A DNA stretch of 64,000 bases from Solanum dulcamara. Taxonomy: Eukaryota > Streptophyta > Magnoliopsida > Solanales > Solanaceae. Position 1 is the first letter of the stretch, and each line of letters begins with the position of its first letter. The stretch lies in NCBI RefSeq assembly GCF_947179165.1, contig NC_077245.1, positions 35,519,286-35,583,285 of the forward strand. The letters are read 5' to 3'. Below, piece after piece: positions 1 through 11,612 of this stretch. The position numbers and the translations under genes are program-made. Under the pieces are notes generated by a model. The model made no database searches. It worked only from the letters and a program-made list of their open reading frames with translations, and was not told the origin of the DNA.

Positions 1-289
1 GTAAAAATGACATATATCATCAAGTTAATGACCCCTTTTTCCTACTCAAAAGTCATTATTTTAAAATTATTTTTGATATATATGTCACGTGTCTTCATTT
101 AATTAGTTACTTTGACACATCATCGGCAAGTGTATTACACACACTTTAGATATTTGGGTGATTGTAAAAAAAGTGTCAAAATGACACATTGGAACCTTAC
201 TTGAGGAGTCTAAAATGAACAAAGCTTAGTTGAGGTATCTAAGTGAAAGTTGATGCCAACTTTAGGGGGGCACCGATGGGTTCCGCCCA
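1..289. other. AT-rich repeat-like DNA, no gene
   Basis: No coding region is supported here. The stretch is AT-rich and ends abruptly at about position 289, where homology to the LTR at 5921-8196 begins. It looks like repeat-derived DNA adjoining a truncated LTR, but I cannot name a family. Confidence 0.5.
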
Positions 290-816
290 AAGAAAAATAT
301 AGATTGAAAGCTAGAATTATTTCACAAATTTTAGCCTGGGCACAAGAGTCCAAAATCCTAGCGAAATTAAGAAAATTTCTAATTTTGGGGTGGATGAAAA
401 ATATCCCACTTCTTTCTACTTTCTTAATGAGAATATAAGCCTTTATATAGGCTCCAAAAAACCCCAAATACTTCATGAATTTTTGATGCGGGAGAATGAG
501 ATTTTTTTCTTATTGAGAAAAAACTAAAAATTTTAAAAATACAAACTATAATTAAACTAACCTAACTAACATTATATTTAGTAAAAAATAAAATCTTCTG
601 AGATGATTTTTGAATAACTATATAAATAGTAATCAAAGATATAGTTATATAGAAATATGTAAATAATAATCAAATTTATAAAAAGATAAAAATAATTAAG
701 AATAACATGAAAATATCTTTGTTTTTATAAAAACTAATTATTTAAAAAAATGTTTGAAATTTTAAAAAACTCGATAGCTAATTTGCGTTGTGGAGGGTCA
801 AAATTTGGTGTAATTA
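290..816 (-). repeat. Truncated 3' LTR of a TAT/Ogre-like element
   Basis: This segment aligns nearly throughout with 7673-8196, including a TATA box at 440-451 and the terminal block that reads CACC(C/A)AATTTTGACCCTCC on the minus strand. It is therefore the left, 3' LTR of a minus-strand element whose 5' LTR is 5921-8196. Only the first ~525 bp (U3 and promoter) remain; the other ~1.75 kb of the LTR is missing beyond position 290. The outer terminus is degraded: the expected CAAACA on the plus strand reads TAATTA. The two copies differ by many substitutions, so the insertion is old. Confidence 0.8.
440..451 (-). promoter_or_regulatory. LTR TATA box (truncated 3' LTR copy)
   Basis: The minus strand reads CCTATATAAAGG, matching the TATA box at the same LTR position in the right-hand copy (7821-7832). 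Its conservation in both LTRs supports minus-strand transcription of this element. Confidence 0.6.
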
Positions 817-1236
817 TGCAAATGTCATCCTCTTGGATGATTTGAATGATGCACGACCCTCTTGACAATGCAATGTAATGAAATGACTCTCTCGACAAAT
901 AAATATACAAATGTCATCCTCTTGGATGATTTGAATGGTGCATGACCCTTTTGGCAATGCAATGTAATAAACTGGACCTCTCAGCAATGCAATGTAATGA
1001 AATGACACTATCGGCAAATAAATATGTAAATATCATCCCGTTGGATGATTCAAATGATGCATGACCCTCTTGATAATGCAATGAAAATGAAATGGCCCTC
1101 TTGACATATGAATATGCAATGTCATCCTCTTGGATGATTTGAATGATACATGACCCTCTTGGTAATGCAATGAAAATGTGGCCATCTTGGCAAATAAAAA
1201 TGCAAATGTCATCCTCTTGGATGAGTTGAATGATTG
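817..1236 (-). repeat. Tandem array of ~85-115 bp units beside the 3' LTR
   Basis: About five diverged units each carry the blocks ATGTCATCCTCTTGGATGA, TGACCCTCTTG and CAATGCAATG (plus strand). The array lies immediately inside the 3' LTR of the minus-strand element, which is its 3' untranslated region. Tandem repeats between pol and the 3' LTR are a known property of TAT/Ogre retrotransposons and have seeded satellite repeats in some plants. Unit length varies because a short sub-block is duplicated in some copies. Confidence 0.75.
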
Positions 1237-1350
1237 TCCACTGTAATAAGGTAGATGACTCGATGTTTGTCCACTATAACGAGGTGGATGGAATAAGGTA
1301 GATGGCTCGATGTTTGTCTACTGTAATGAGGTAGATGGCTCGATGATTGT
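1237..1350 (-). repeat. Short tandem repeat, ~40-bp units
   Basis: Three imperfect units contain GTCCACTGTAAT or GTCTACTGTAAT followed by GAGGTAGATGGCTCGATG. The array directly continues the larger one to the left and belongs to the same element's 3' noncoding region. Confidence 0.6.
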
Positions 1351-1539
1351 GAAAGTATCGTCCTCTCGATGCTTTCACATATTCCTTCATTTTTTCTCTT
1401 GAACAATTTGTGTTCATTGGGACTCATGTCTTTGATGGAAGTTTATATGAGGCATCGGTGACTCGCATCTTGAATTTGTGTTTGCTCCATTCTAGCAATG
1501 TTAGAGTTCATTTAAAGTGGACTTCGAACTTCTGACAAT

Positions 1540-1762
1540 TCTTGATGGAATTTTTGAGATCTTCCTCAGAAATTCTGTCCCAGTTATCTCTTGACAAATC
1601 TCGAGCTGCCGAAAAAAGAATTTTGACATTCTTGTGGAATTTTTGAGATCTTCTCAAAAATTCTGCCCCAGTTGCATATACTAACATGATCTCCAATCTT
1701 TGACTTGCTGGAGATAATATCTTCTTGTGAATTTTTGAGATCTTTTCAAAAATTCTCTCAGT
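1540..1762 (-). repeat. Three repeats with palindromic AGATCT core
   Basis: Three copies, near 1548, 1637 and 1729, each carry GAATTTTTGAGATC followed by TTCTCAAAAATTC or a close variant, so each unit is itself an inverted repeat centred on AGATCT. Spacing is roughly 90 bp. The array lies inside the TAT-like element between the 3' tandem repeats and the rest of the interior. No protein is supported across it. Confidence 0.65.
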
Positions 1763-3143
1763 TTCCATTGTAAGGGAGAAATGAAAATCTTACGGGGAAC
1801 ATGACCGAACCATTGTGGCGCCTACATATCCTATTGGTGCAGGAATTCGGTCAAATATAGTTTCAATCCTGTGTATGATGAATACTACAAAATATGAGAC
1901 AAGACCATCAGTAGAAACATGTATAATATGAGTATAATGAAATGGAAAAATGTATTCCTTGTAATAATTTTAGCTTAAAAATGCGAGATGTGCCACCCTT
2001 TTGATATGGACGATCCAATGAAGGAAAATAGGCATCTCACATTGATGGAATTAGCCTAATGTCACATTATATAGAGCAAACCATTCAATTTCAAAGGAAA
2101 AATGTAATTTTAAAAGGAAATGATCCCGAAGTTTCTTTAGAATGTATTAAAAAATATTAGTGATTGTGTAGTTTTTAATGTAAGGAGATAGTCAAATCTT
2201 GACTATAATTGGTACCAACAGTTAGGATTGCATAAAAATATTTCTCATTTTCTTTCTCATAACTGAGATTGTCTTCGAGGTAATTTCTAAAGCTTCAAGG
2301 AGTACCTCAAACATACTTAAGTGTCTACAAGATGTTTTCATCTTGCTTCAAACAAACGTTTAGAATTATACCATTCCTCATAAGTCAAGTGATCTCACAA
2401 TAAAGAAAGTCCTATTTTGCACATATATGAAGTGTTTGATTTGAGGGCATTTTTCAAATTGCACTCATACTCTCAAGAATGTTCAACGCATGCAACTGTG
2501 ATACCATATGATGGGCCTGCGTGTAAGTCTCCACTAATGTGAGACTATTTAAAATGAGATCATGTAGGGCTTGTTATTTGCTTGTAAAGTGGGCTTAAGA
2601 ACAGGTATGATATTTATTTGGGATAAAAGTGACTTAATCTCTCCTTGAGCGTTACACTGAATTTATGCTTTGGCGACCGATCCTCTTTGTTATCTCCTTC
2701 TTAGATTTTGACTTCTTTTAGAGTCTTTATTTTTGGAGTTTTTTCTCTTTTCACCCCTTCCTTTTGAATTTTCTCCTCTTTTGTTAGAGTATTTTCTTTT
2801 TTTGTCATCGACATTGTAGGAGTATTTTTTAAATCTCTTTCAACCCCATTTTTTGGAAGTTGTCTTTGCTTTCTTGACTTTGGAGACTTTACATATTTTT
2901 TCTTTGGCAATTTCAAATTAGATATTCTTCCATAATTTACACGTCTTCAGTGCGCTCAAGAAGGTTGGTCCAACAGAGGGATAGTGCATGTAAGCACTCA
3001 AAAGGGAAAGGGCTAAGATCTGGTTGTCTAAAAAAGACTTTAGGCTCAAAATGAAGAAAACTAGGGATTAATAAGATTTGGTAGGCTTTGAAAGGAACAA
3101 TCGGGTCAAAAAAGGCCTACAATCCTTTCTCAAACCAAACATT

Positions 3144-3260
3144 ACAACAGTGCGATGCAATTGAAATTTAATCTAAAGCTCAGGATTTCACCTCAACAAA
3201 CATTCAGACCAAGTTCTAGATCAACAGTGCGATACAATTGAAATTTAATCTAAAGCTCAC
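3144..3260. repeat. Direct duplication, ~76-bp unit
   Basis: The block CAACAGTGCGAT(G/A)CAATTG followed by AAATTTAATCTAAAGCTCA occurs twice, at about 3145 and 3220. This is a tandem duplication inside the TAT-like element's interior. Confidence 0.7.
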
Positions 3261-5898
3261 CACACAATGCACATGAAGCCATGATGTTGGTTTTATTCTT
3301 ACCTTGAATGCCTGCAAGAAAATTTTCAAGCATCACAAAAGTACAAATAAAAGATACCAACAGAAGCTATGGTCTACCACAAAGCCAATCCTTTTCATCA
3401 TATCGAATATTTTGCATGCTTCTAACTGTATTCGTCCCAATCAAGAAGATATAATTCTTAAAATATGTACACAATTTATTATTTTATTTTTTATTTTTTA
3501 TTTTTTTTGTAGAAAAAGAAATACCGAACCCAAGATGGGCTGCCTACGTATCTCACTGACATGAGAATGAGATGTGCGTAGTTCTTGCAGATATGATATA
3601 TAAAATAATTTAAAAACTTAGACAAACTCAGAGTGATGTCTCGTAAGTCTATTGCTCGTTGACATCTTCAGTTGGGGAGTGTCTTTTGCCTATTTTTACC
3701 AATATATTTCCTGTCCTCTCAACCATCGGTGAAGACACCTATCATTGTATTGTTTTTCAAATATTCCTCAGAGATTATACATTGGCGTGTTTTTCCAATT
3801 TTCTGCAAGAATCACTTGTTGTTGTGTTCTTTTTGGGGATTGTCTCTTATAATTTAAATTCTTCCAACTATTCACAGTAACCATACATTGTTACAACCAT
3901 CCCTGGCTATTGTCGAGGATGGTTTTTCTGCAAAGATATGAGAAAAGAGTTAAAGTGGGGCCATTATAAAAAAAATAAGTAACAAAATATAGGAGTAAGA
4001 CTTCATAGTCAAAGACTTCCCCGATTTATATTTCAGGCTATGTATTGGTGTCTTATGAAATTTAAGGTCATCGTTATTTTCCATGAACTCTTTTTCCCTG
4101 CAAGATCAATAAGAGAAAGGGTTATGATTTTTCTTAAATTAAAGAATTGAAAGAGATTAGGGTTAAAGTTTGTGGTTGAATATTACCGCTGATTTGGGAT
4201 TACCGTGATTCCCTCTCTTGAAATAATGTTGTCTCTCCTGCGTACCAAGAAAACTTCTTAGTTAGGGAGAGGGTGTTGACCCCTCAAAATTGAGATCCAA
4301 TCATTTATCGCATGATGTCCTTTGATAACAGCCCTACAAAGGAAAAAAGAATCAACTTTGTTGAACCGTCGATCTTTTAGAAGTAAGCAAGTTTGATTTC
4401 CGATACAAATCAGTCTCTCCCTGAAAAAGAAGAATAACTAAAAAACCAAAGTATTAGTCCATGTTTCTAATAATTAATGCAAAATATCACACAAAGAACT
4501 AAACATATAAATGTTTCTTTGTTTCAAGACTAACTAATCTCAGGGCGAAGAATGACTAGATGGACAGAAATTAGCCCACTTAATTTTGCAATTCATGTGT
4601 GAGCAAGGTTGACTTGCGTTGAATCAAGGATTTCTTGCGCTTCATGCAAATGAAGCTTTCAATTTCTTTCTAATAATTAGGAAAAACTATAAACTTCAAA
4701 GATACGGACCGAGCCTTGAAAGGTTGCCTACATATATCACAAAAGAGAATTTATGTTCTACGTAATTCGACTAGCTTGAATCACTTTCCAAAAAAAAGGA
4801 ATATCAACCTCTTCTCGGATGAGAGAGTGAGATTTTAGAATTTTGAGAATGAAATTTGAATTTTTTTGGAAAATTCAAGACTCAAAGATTGTTTGGACGG
4901 ACTTTGATAGGGGCTTGATATTTGTATATTTAGAGGATTCTAAAAAAAATATTTTGAAAAAGGGTGGGATAGAATGTCTCCAAAAAAAGCAACATATTCA
5001 CACAATCAGTAATGGTATATAACGCATAAAAAAATATTGTGCATCCTAAAAAGGTATGTGACCCTTTTGTGCCAAGGGTAGGCCTAACGATTTGAAGGAT
5101 GTATAACGTCATTTGAAACATTCCATTGCCTAAAAAACCATATTTATACAAGCTTTATGAATAAAATGAATAGGGATACATAATAGAAAAATGAGAAACA
5201 AATAATTGGTCCCACGTGAGGGTACAATCCTAAAATAATGCTTGGTGGAAAGTCTTTCATTCTTGACTTGTTGATATCTCTGAACGCCAATACCTTTTGG
5301 ATGAAGTAGCAACTTGTGAAGATCCTTCTTCTACTAGACTAAACTACTAAAATAAACTCCTAACTCCAAGGGACAATGGCTTGCCGAACAACGTATACAA
5401 CCTTCAAATTTAAACACATAAGTATGATCGTCCATTTAGGCCGAGGGCTATTTTGGACTCAAAGTGGTCTTTCTTTATGGGCCCAATAAGACTTGGGTAT
5501 TGGGTCGTCTTAGGCCAATGCACTAAATCAGGGATTTGTCTTTGCTCTACGCTAGGTTGACTAAGAGTGGACTATATTTTGAAATGTATCATTGAACTAA
5601 GCGGGCAATTCTGGCTGGGGGAAGTTAGCGACTATTGACCATCCAATGACCAACTCATTTCGCCAGGGTACCCCCTAGGAAAATTTTGGATTCAACGGCT
5701 GCGACCTGCATAACTGTCATTTAAGTAAGAAAATAAAAGGCCAATTGACGGAAAACATGTTATGCATGCAATGACAATTTAATATTCAAAATTTAAACAC
5801 ATAAAATCTAAATAAAGAAAAATAAATTACTAATTATTACATTTCCAAAGAGTTAGTCAAATAAGTCAAACAAATCTAATGGTTAGAATCTAATTAAA

Positions 5899-5916
5899 TC
5901 CCTAGCAGAGTTGTCA
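5899..5916 (-). other. Primer-binding site of the TAT-like element
   Basis: The minus strand reads TGACAACTCTGCTAGGGA, four bases after the LTR end. It looks like a deaminated form of TGGCGACTCTGCTGGGGA, which I recall from TAT-type plant elements. It fixes the inner end of the 5' LTR and the element's minus orientation. Confidence 0.7.
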
Positions 5917-6539
5917 TTTCTGTTATGTCAGAAAAATATAATTTAAAATTAATTTCAACTTTATAGAGAAAAAATCAATTTTACAAAAGAAGAGTCGCCA
6001 CCTAAATTTTTAAAGAAATTAAGAAAACTTAATTTAAAAGAGCCTAACAGATTTAAGTCTTAAAAATTCAGAGAGGTACGAGGTTCTTATTTTCACTTTG
6101 AGAAGGTGTTAAGCATTCAAAGAGGCCGCTAACACGTGGTTATCCGACGATTTGAAAAATTATTTGACTAACTTTTGAAACTATTAATTTAAAAAGAAAA
6201 GAAGAATTTAAAATTATTTTTTAGAAAAAATGATCAAACCTAAACATTGGAAATAATATACATGTATATATAAAAAAGTAAAAGTTTATTAAATGACTAA
6301 GTAAAGATAGAAAATTATTTAAAGAATAAATTAACATGAATTGGTTTATCTTTAGGGAGATCTAATTAAGTTAAAATAAATTAAAATTAATATTTAAGCA
6401 AACATAAATAACATAAGTAAATAAATGATTACAACCTGAATCAATATAAATAAATAATAAATAACACATGAAAATATGGCCCGACACTTAGTTTCTATAC
6501 GCTTGGACTAAGTTGTTGGGCCATCTGCGTTTTGGGCCT

Positions 6540-6850
6540 TAAGTACAATTCCACTGTATATCGCAGCTGTATATACACTGTACATCAGAATATATACACT
6601 CTGTATACAGTGTATAAAACATTATTTTTGTATATCGAATTGTATACACACAATATACCGCCTGTTTGTTCCTTGTATCTATTGTATATCACTGCATATC
6701 AGACTATATATATACTATATATAAGTATATACATCATTGCTTTCTTGCATATCGGACTGTATAGATACTGTTTATCAATGTATACAATACTATTTTCCAC
6801 CTGTATTCCATGTATACATCCCAATATCAACATTCAAACCATGAATATTA
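6540..6850. repeat. Degenerate TGTATA/ACTGTATA-rich tract
   Basis: Short imperfect repeats built from CTGTATA, TATACACT and ATATCAG fill this part of the LTR. The biased composition leaves a plus-strand stretch without stops (6532-6975) that encodes a Tyr/Ile/Leu-rich low-complexity peptide. I do not regard it as a gene. Confidence 0.6.
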
Positions 6851-7820
6851 GCTTCCTTTCTATGTATCAACTTTTCAGCAACTTGAAAAAAAATGATTGG
6901 AGACTCAAAACTCAAAAATATGCAAGGATGGAGTTCAAAGATGGACTCGAATCGATATTACATGCGCCAAAATAAAATTACATAAGCATCTACTTATTTT
7001 AAGCTAAATCAAGAAATATACCATGATATATTAATGTATCAAATTGATGGGCATCCTAAAGGGGACTAACAACATATATTATATGTAGACAAAGAAAAAA
7101 GAAGAAGAAATATATTCAAGTAACTAAAGACACGGAATTAATATATACACTATACTAACTCAAATTTTAAATAAAGAATTAAATCAATTAGCTCATGAAA
7201 GTTCTAACTAAATAATAACTTAAGCATATTTTTATTATATAAATCATGTTGAAAGAAGAAATTGAAAATATGAAAATCTATAGTGTCAAAATAAACTACT
7301 TGGAAAAATAATGAACAAAACTAAGTGCTTTGATTAAATAATCCTAACACATGCTAGCTAATTAATCCTAATACATGCTAACTATAAGAAATTTCTATCA
7401 TTAATCTAACTATTCTTAATACATGCTAAAAAAAGCCTACGAATCAACTAAATATAAAACATGAAATCATTAAATAAAATAAAGCTGAGAAAAGATTTTA
7501 CCTTTTTTCGGACAATGAGACTGAAGACAACTTCACCACCACCCAAGAGCTTGACGGAACTCCAATCCTCAAAAAGAAAAACAAAAAATTTAGATTCTAT
7601 CCTTCGTGTGTTCGAAGTTGTAAGAACTCCGTTCTTAGCCTAAAGTTTGACTTCAATCTCCTATTTTCCTCGAAGAAAAATATAGATTGAAAGCTAGAAA
7701 TTTTCACAACTTTTAGGCTGGTGACAAGAGTCCAAAATCCTCGCCAAGTTAATAAAATTTCTAATTTTGGGTGGCTAAAAAACCTTCCACTTCTTCCGCC
7801 TTTCTTAATGAGAATATGAG

Positions 7821-7832
7821 CCTTTATATAGG
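7821..7832 (-). promoter_or_regulatory. TATA box of the TAT-like 5' LTR
   Basis: CCTATATAAAGG on the minus strand lies ~365 bp from the LTR start and is conserved in the partner LTR (440-451). Confidence 0.65.
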
Positions 7833-8196
7833 TTTCAAAACCCCCAAATTCTTCATGAATTTTTGATGTGGGAGAATGAGATTTTGTTTTATTTAGAAAA
7901 AACTAAAAATTTCAAAAATATAAACTATAATTAAAGTAACCTAACTAATATTGTATTTAGTAAAAAATAAAATTTTTTGAGATAATTTTCGAATAACCAC
8001 ATAAATAGTAATCAAAGATATAGTTATATAGAAATATGTATATTATACTAAAATTTATAAAAAGATAAAAATAATTAAGAATAACATGAAAATATCTTTG
8101 TTTTTATAAAAAAAACTAATTATTTAAAAAATGTCAAAATTTAAAGAAACTCGGTGGCTAATTTGCGTTGTGGAGGGTCAAAATTGGGTGCAAACA

Positions 8197-8332
8197 GAGA
8201 GTAGTGGAAATGAATCAATTAAAACATCTTAAATCAACCAACCAATACATCTTTAAAGCTACTTCAGGGCCTTCATAATAGGACCTTGATAATTCATTCT
8301 TTTCATGAAATCGAGAGTCAATATATATTGAC
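8197..8332. other. Short spacer between two retroelements
   Basis: These 136 bp lie between the 5' LTR of the TAT-like element and the first base of the chromovirus LTR. I see no gene or repeat in them. Confidence 0.5.
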
Positions 8333-10114
8333 TGTCACGACCCAACCCCGTAGGCCGTGACTGGGGTCCGACTGGACCCTCTTATGCGTATTTATCATCT
8401 ACACTTGAGTGGAATCGTGTGTGATGTGATACTATACACCAAAAACCTCAATAGTTTAAAACTTTTTCATATGCTTGTAGCCTCTTTCATTCGTATCATA
8501 TCATGAAAGGGCACGCGCCAACGAGGCTGCCATAACATAAAAACATTTACAATATGCCGTATAGGTATAGTCGAAACAAACTTATAAAAAACCCACATCA
8601 ATATGTCTACATACCTCTAGGAATAGTAACAACAACATATGGCGGGATAGGGCCCCCGCCGTACCCCTGAATGTACAAATATATACATTAAGTGACCAGT
8701 ATAAAAAATTAGGCTCCAGAACAGTGAAGCCCTTCTGACATAGCTGAGAGGAACTCCTAAGCTGACGGATCTCCAAAATGAACATCTGTACCTGCGGGCA
8801 TGAAATGCAGCTCCCTGGGGAACGGGGGGTCAGTACGATATATGTATTGAGTATATAAAGCATAACGCATCACAACTGAGAGAACAACTGAAATGGGGAT
8901 GCAGGAAACAAGTATAAAAGTTAATAAGGCACTATACCTGTATCTTATAACATATGGGCATGTACACCATCTTCACATACCATATCCAGCCCGCTGGGGG
9001 ACTCGGTGTTACTATGTCATTGCATACGGCGTCGTGTCATATGTTATGATTACATTATTATGTTTTTACATGCATGCCTATCTATTATTACATATCATAC
9101 CGTACCCGGCCCAATATGGGTCTCGGTGTTATAATCATATCATCATATACCGTACCCGGCCCTTTAGGGGACTCGGTGTTATAATCATATCATCACATAC
9201 CATACCCGGCCCATTAAGGGACTTAGTGTTATCATCATATCATCATATACCATACCCGGCCTATTAGGGGACTTGGTGTTATCATCAAATCATCATATAC
9301 CGTACTCGGCCCTTTAGGGGACTCGGTATTATCATCATATCATCATATACCATACCCGGCCCTTTAGGGGACTCGGTGCCATAATCATCATATATAGGTA
9401 GATCATTATCTGAGACTCACTAGGGTAATCATACTGAACTATCATTCGTGGATCAGGATAATAATCGTCTGAGGTGCCCTTTGAGTGCCACTAGGGATAT
9501 ATTAAGTGAAGTCTCAGAAATTATAGACATATTTTAAGGTAATGCCACCGGCTTAAGGAAATCATAAACATCTGTCATCACAGAGTCCTTAGGAATAGGA
9601 GCTCTAAGTCCCACTATTAATCGACATATAGACGGTTAAAGGAAGGTAGCTCAACTATGATGAGAGTTTTCCTACCAAGGAGTGAATATGAGACATATAG
9701 CGTATTCGAAGCTTAAGAATGGACTTACTCTAGAGCTCGTATCATGTATCGGTTTCTTTAAGACATGTCAAAAGAAAGAAAGGGTAGTCCTCACCTGTTT
9801 GTCCCTTCTTATCCCAAAGGAGTTTGAGAGACAATAATTCACCTATCGTAGGCGTCCTAGTGTTCAGCAGTGGATAAGAATCAGGAGGTATGCTCGGGGC
9901 CTTATGAATGGGATTATCCCCACTTGCATACGCAGATATACATATTGCACTCCTATCAAGGATATGCAGAGAGAAAGGAATTAGCTTTACGTACCCTCTA
10001 CTTTCCATTATCTAGGAGACCATAAGAGATACTAACTCAATTAGCATAGGAGCTTTCACCTACAGAAGTAGGTAGGGGTCGTGAATCATATTCGGAACTT
10101 CGTGAGTAGATTTG
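8333..10114 (-). repeat. Chromovirus LTR, U5-side piece (family 1)
   Basis: It begins TGTCACGACCCAACCCC on the plus strand, which is the 3' terminus of a minus-strand LTR. The same terminal block recurs at 10115, 19499, 27040 and 29757, and reversed at 44914. The piece includes the conserved segment with CAGTACGATATATGTATTGA and a six-unit 50-bp tandem array. It stops where LTR 10115-13768 begins. Together with 13769-15772 it forms the 3' LTR of the minus-strand element ending at 20067, although the two pieces overlap by ~190 bp in LTR coordinates. Confidence 0.8.
9092..9391. repeat. 50-bp tandem repeat, six units, inside the LTR
   Basis: Units start at 9101, 9151, 9201, 9251, 9301 and 9351 with an exact 50-bp period. 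Each contains C(A/G)TAC(C/T)CGGCCC, then a GGGACTCGGTGTTAT-like block and ATCATATCATCATATAC. More degenerate versions of the same unit occur at 8975-9040 and in LTR 10115-13768. This is microsatellite-scale expansion within a retrotransposon LTR, not a CRISPR array, because the whole period is repeated with no unique spacers. Confidence 0.85.
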
Positions 10115-10860
10115 TGTCACGACCCAACCCCGCAGGCCATGACTGGGGTCTGACCTGGACCCTCGTATACCTACCTATCAGTTGTAGTCAAATTAAACCA
10201 TGAACAAGGTGATACTACTCACACAAAACCCTAATGAGTTAAAACTTTTTCGTGTACGTATGGCCTCCTTCACTCGTCTCATAACACATAAGGGCATGCA
10301 AGACGACAAGGCTGCTATAACCAAAAAACATTCACAACATGTCATATAGGAACAATCGAAATGAACTCACAAACAACCCACATCCATATGTCTACAGACC
10401 TCTAGGAATAGTAACAGCAACATATGGCAGGACAGGGCCTCCGTCGTACCCCTGAATGTACAAATATATACATTAAGTGACCAGTATAAAAAATTAGGCT
10501 CCAAAATAGTGAAGCACTTTTGACATAGCTGAGAGGAACTCCTAAGCTGACAGATCTCCAGAATGAACGTCTGTACCTGCGGGCATGAAATGCAGCCCCC
10601 TGAGAAAAAGGAGGGTCAGTACGATATATGTATTGAGTATGTAAAGCATAACACATCGTAACTGAGGCCATAACTGAAATAGGGATGCAGGGGACAAGTA
10701 TAACAACTTAATGAATTACTGTACCTACACCTTAGGACACATAAATCATACACATCATCATATGCTGTGCCCGGCCCTCTAGTGGACTCGGTGTCATAAA
10801 CATTTTCTTATATTCACATGTCATCATATCATTATGTATTTTATTTCATCATATCATCAT

Positions 10861-10910
10861 ATACGGTATCATACCATCGTATACGGTATCATATCATCGT
10901 ATACGGTATA
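10861..10910. repeat. 20-bp tandem repeat
   Basis: ATACGGTATCATACCATCGT is followed by ATACGGTATCATATCATCGT and a third partial unit, giving a 20-bp period inside the long LTR. Confidence 0.75.
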
Positions 10911-11514
10911 ATCTTATCATGTATGTCATTATATTACATCTGGTTCACTATGGGGCTCGGGGTCGCAAATGTATCACTCTAATCTCATATGCATGCCTAC
11001 ACAAAGTATTCGGCCTCTTTAGTGAGGGACTCGGTGAATGGAGTGGTGTACGTCTATAGCGTACCATCATAATATACATACCGTACCCGTCCCTCTAAGG
11101 AGGGACTCAGTGTTACTTCCTTATTTTACCACATATACTATCATATTACAGCCGGCTCGGGACTCAGTGAATAATCATATCGTCATAACATATAACATAT
11201 ATCACACCTCACGTATGACATCGTCTCCTCGTACATGAAATTATACACATCTGGCCCGGGATGCGGTGAAAGAAGTAGTAAAGTTGCACCCGATATAATA
11301 TCCAGCCCATCGTGGGACGCGAAGAAAGAAGGGTTACAACATGCACAAGTAGAGTAATGAGAAACTATATGCAACTAAGTCACCTTCTGAGACTCAATGA
11401 AACACTCAAGTGAACCGTCACCTGAAGACCAGGAAGGTACTGATCCGAAGTGCCCTTTAGATGTCACTAGGGGATACATCAATTGGGGCATCAGGAATCG
11501 CAGACATGCATCAA

Positions 11515-11612
11515 GACAATGCTACATAGCTTATGCAATCAGAAACATGGTTTATGCAATCAGAGACACAGTTTATCTAGTTAAAGACTCAACTTATGCA
11601 ATCAGATGCATT
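11515..11612. repeat. ~21-bp tandem repeat
   Basis: Four imperfect units of the form TTATGCAATCAGAAACATGG follow one another within the LTR. The tract leaves a spurious open frame and has no coding evidence. Confidence 0.6.

Larger units (their letters stand above)
817..5898 (-). mobile_element. Interior of a non-autonomous TAT/Ogre-like element
   Basis: This is the ~5.1-kb region between the PBS at 5899-5916 and the 3' LTR at 816. I see no gag, protease, RT, RNase H or integrase motifs on either strand. A minus-strand lysine-rich low-complexity stretch (2701-2916, 71 codons) could be a gag linker remnant but has no diagnostic motif. Phrases such as GGGCTGCCTACGTATCTCAC (3538-3557) resemble noncoding segments I recall from TAT-type elements. 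The lack of pol suggests either a non-autonomous derivative or heavy internal deletion. Confidence 0.6.
5921..8196 (-). repeat. 5' LTR (2276 bp) of a TAT/Ogre-like element
   Basis: On the minus strand the LTR begins TGTTTGCACCCAATTTTGAC at 8196 and ends GACATAACA at 5921, next to the PBS. It contains a TATA box (7821-7832), a TGTATA-rich low-complexity tract (about 6540-6850) and the block GGTGGCGACTCTTC near its 3' end. The U3 portion is repeated at 290-816. Length and termini fit TAT-clade LTRs as I know them. No target-site duplication can be tested because the left LTR is truncated. Confidence 0.8.

Noticed and set aside
2701..2916. Minus-strand lysine-rich 71-codon frame
   Set aside because: Low-complexity Lys/Thr/Glu composition with no motif or second copy; not enough to call a gene.
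6532..6975. 147-codon plus-strand open frame
   Set aside because: It lies inside an LTR and encodes a Tyr/Ile/Leu-rich low-complexity string produced by TGTATA-type repeats.
8582..8863. Similar ~80-90-codon minus-strand frames at 8582, 10402, 27291 and 30009
   Set aside because: They are the same segment of the family-1 LTR in different copies, with frames shifting between copies, so there is no sign of protein-level selection.
8893..9267. 124-codon open frame
   Set aside because: It is created by the 50-bp tandem repeats in the LTR; the peptide simply repeats with the array.
9092..9391. Regularly spaced repeats resembling a CRISPR array
   Set aside because: The entire 50-bp period is repeated with no unique spacers, and the context is a plant LTR.
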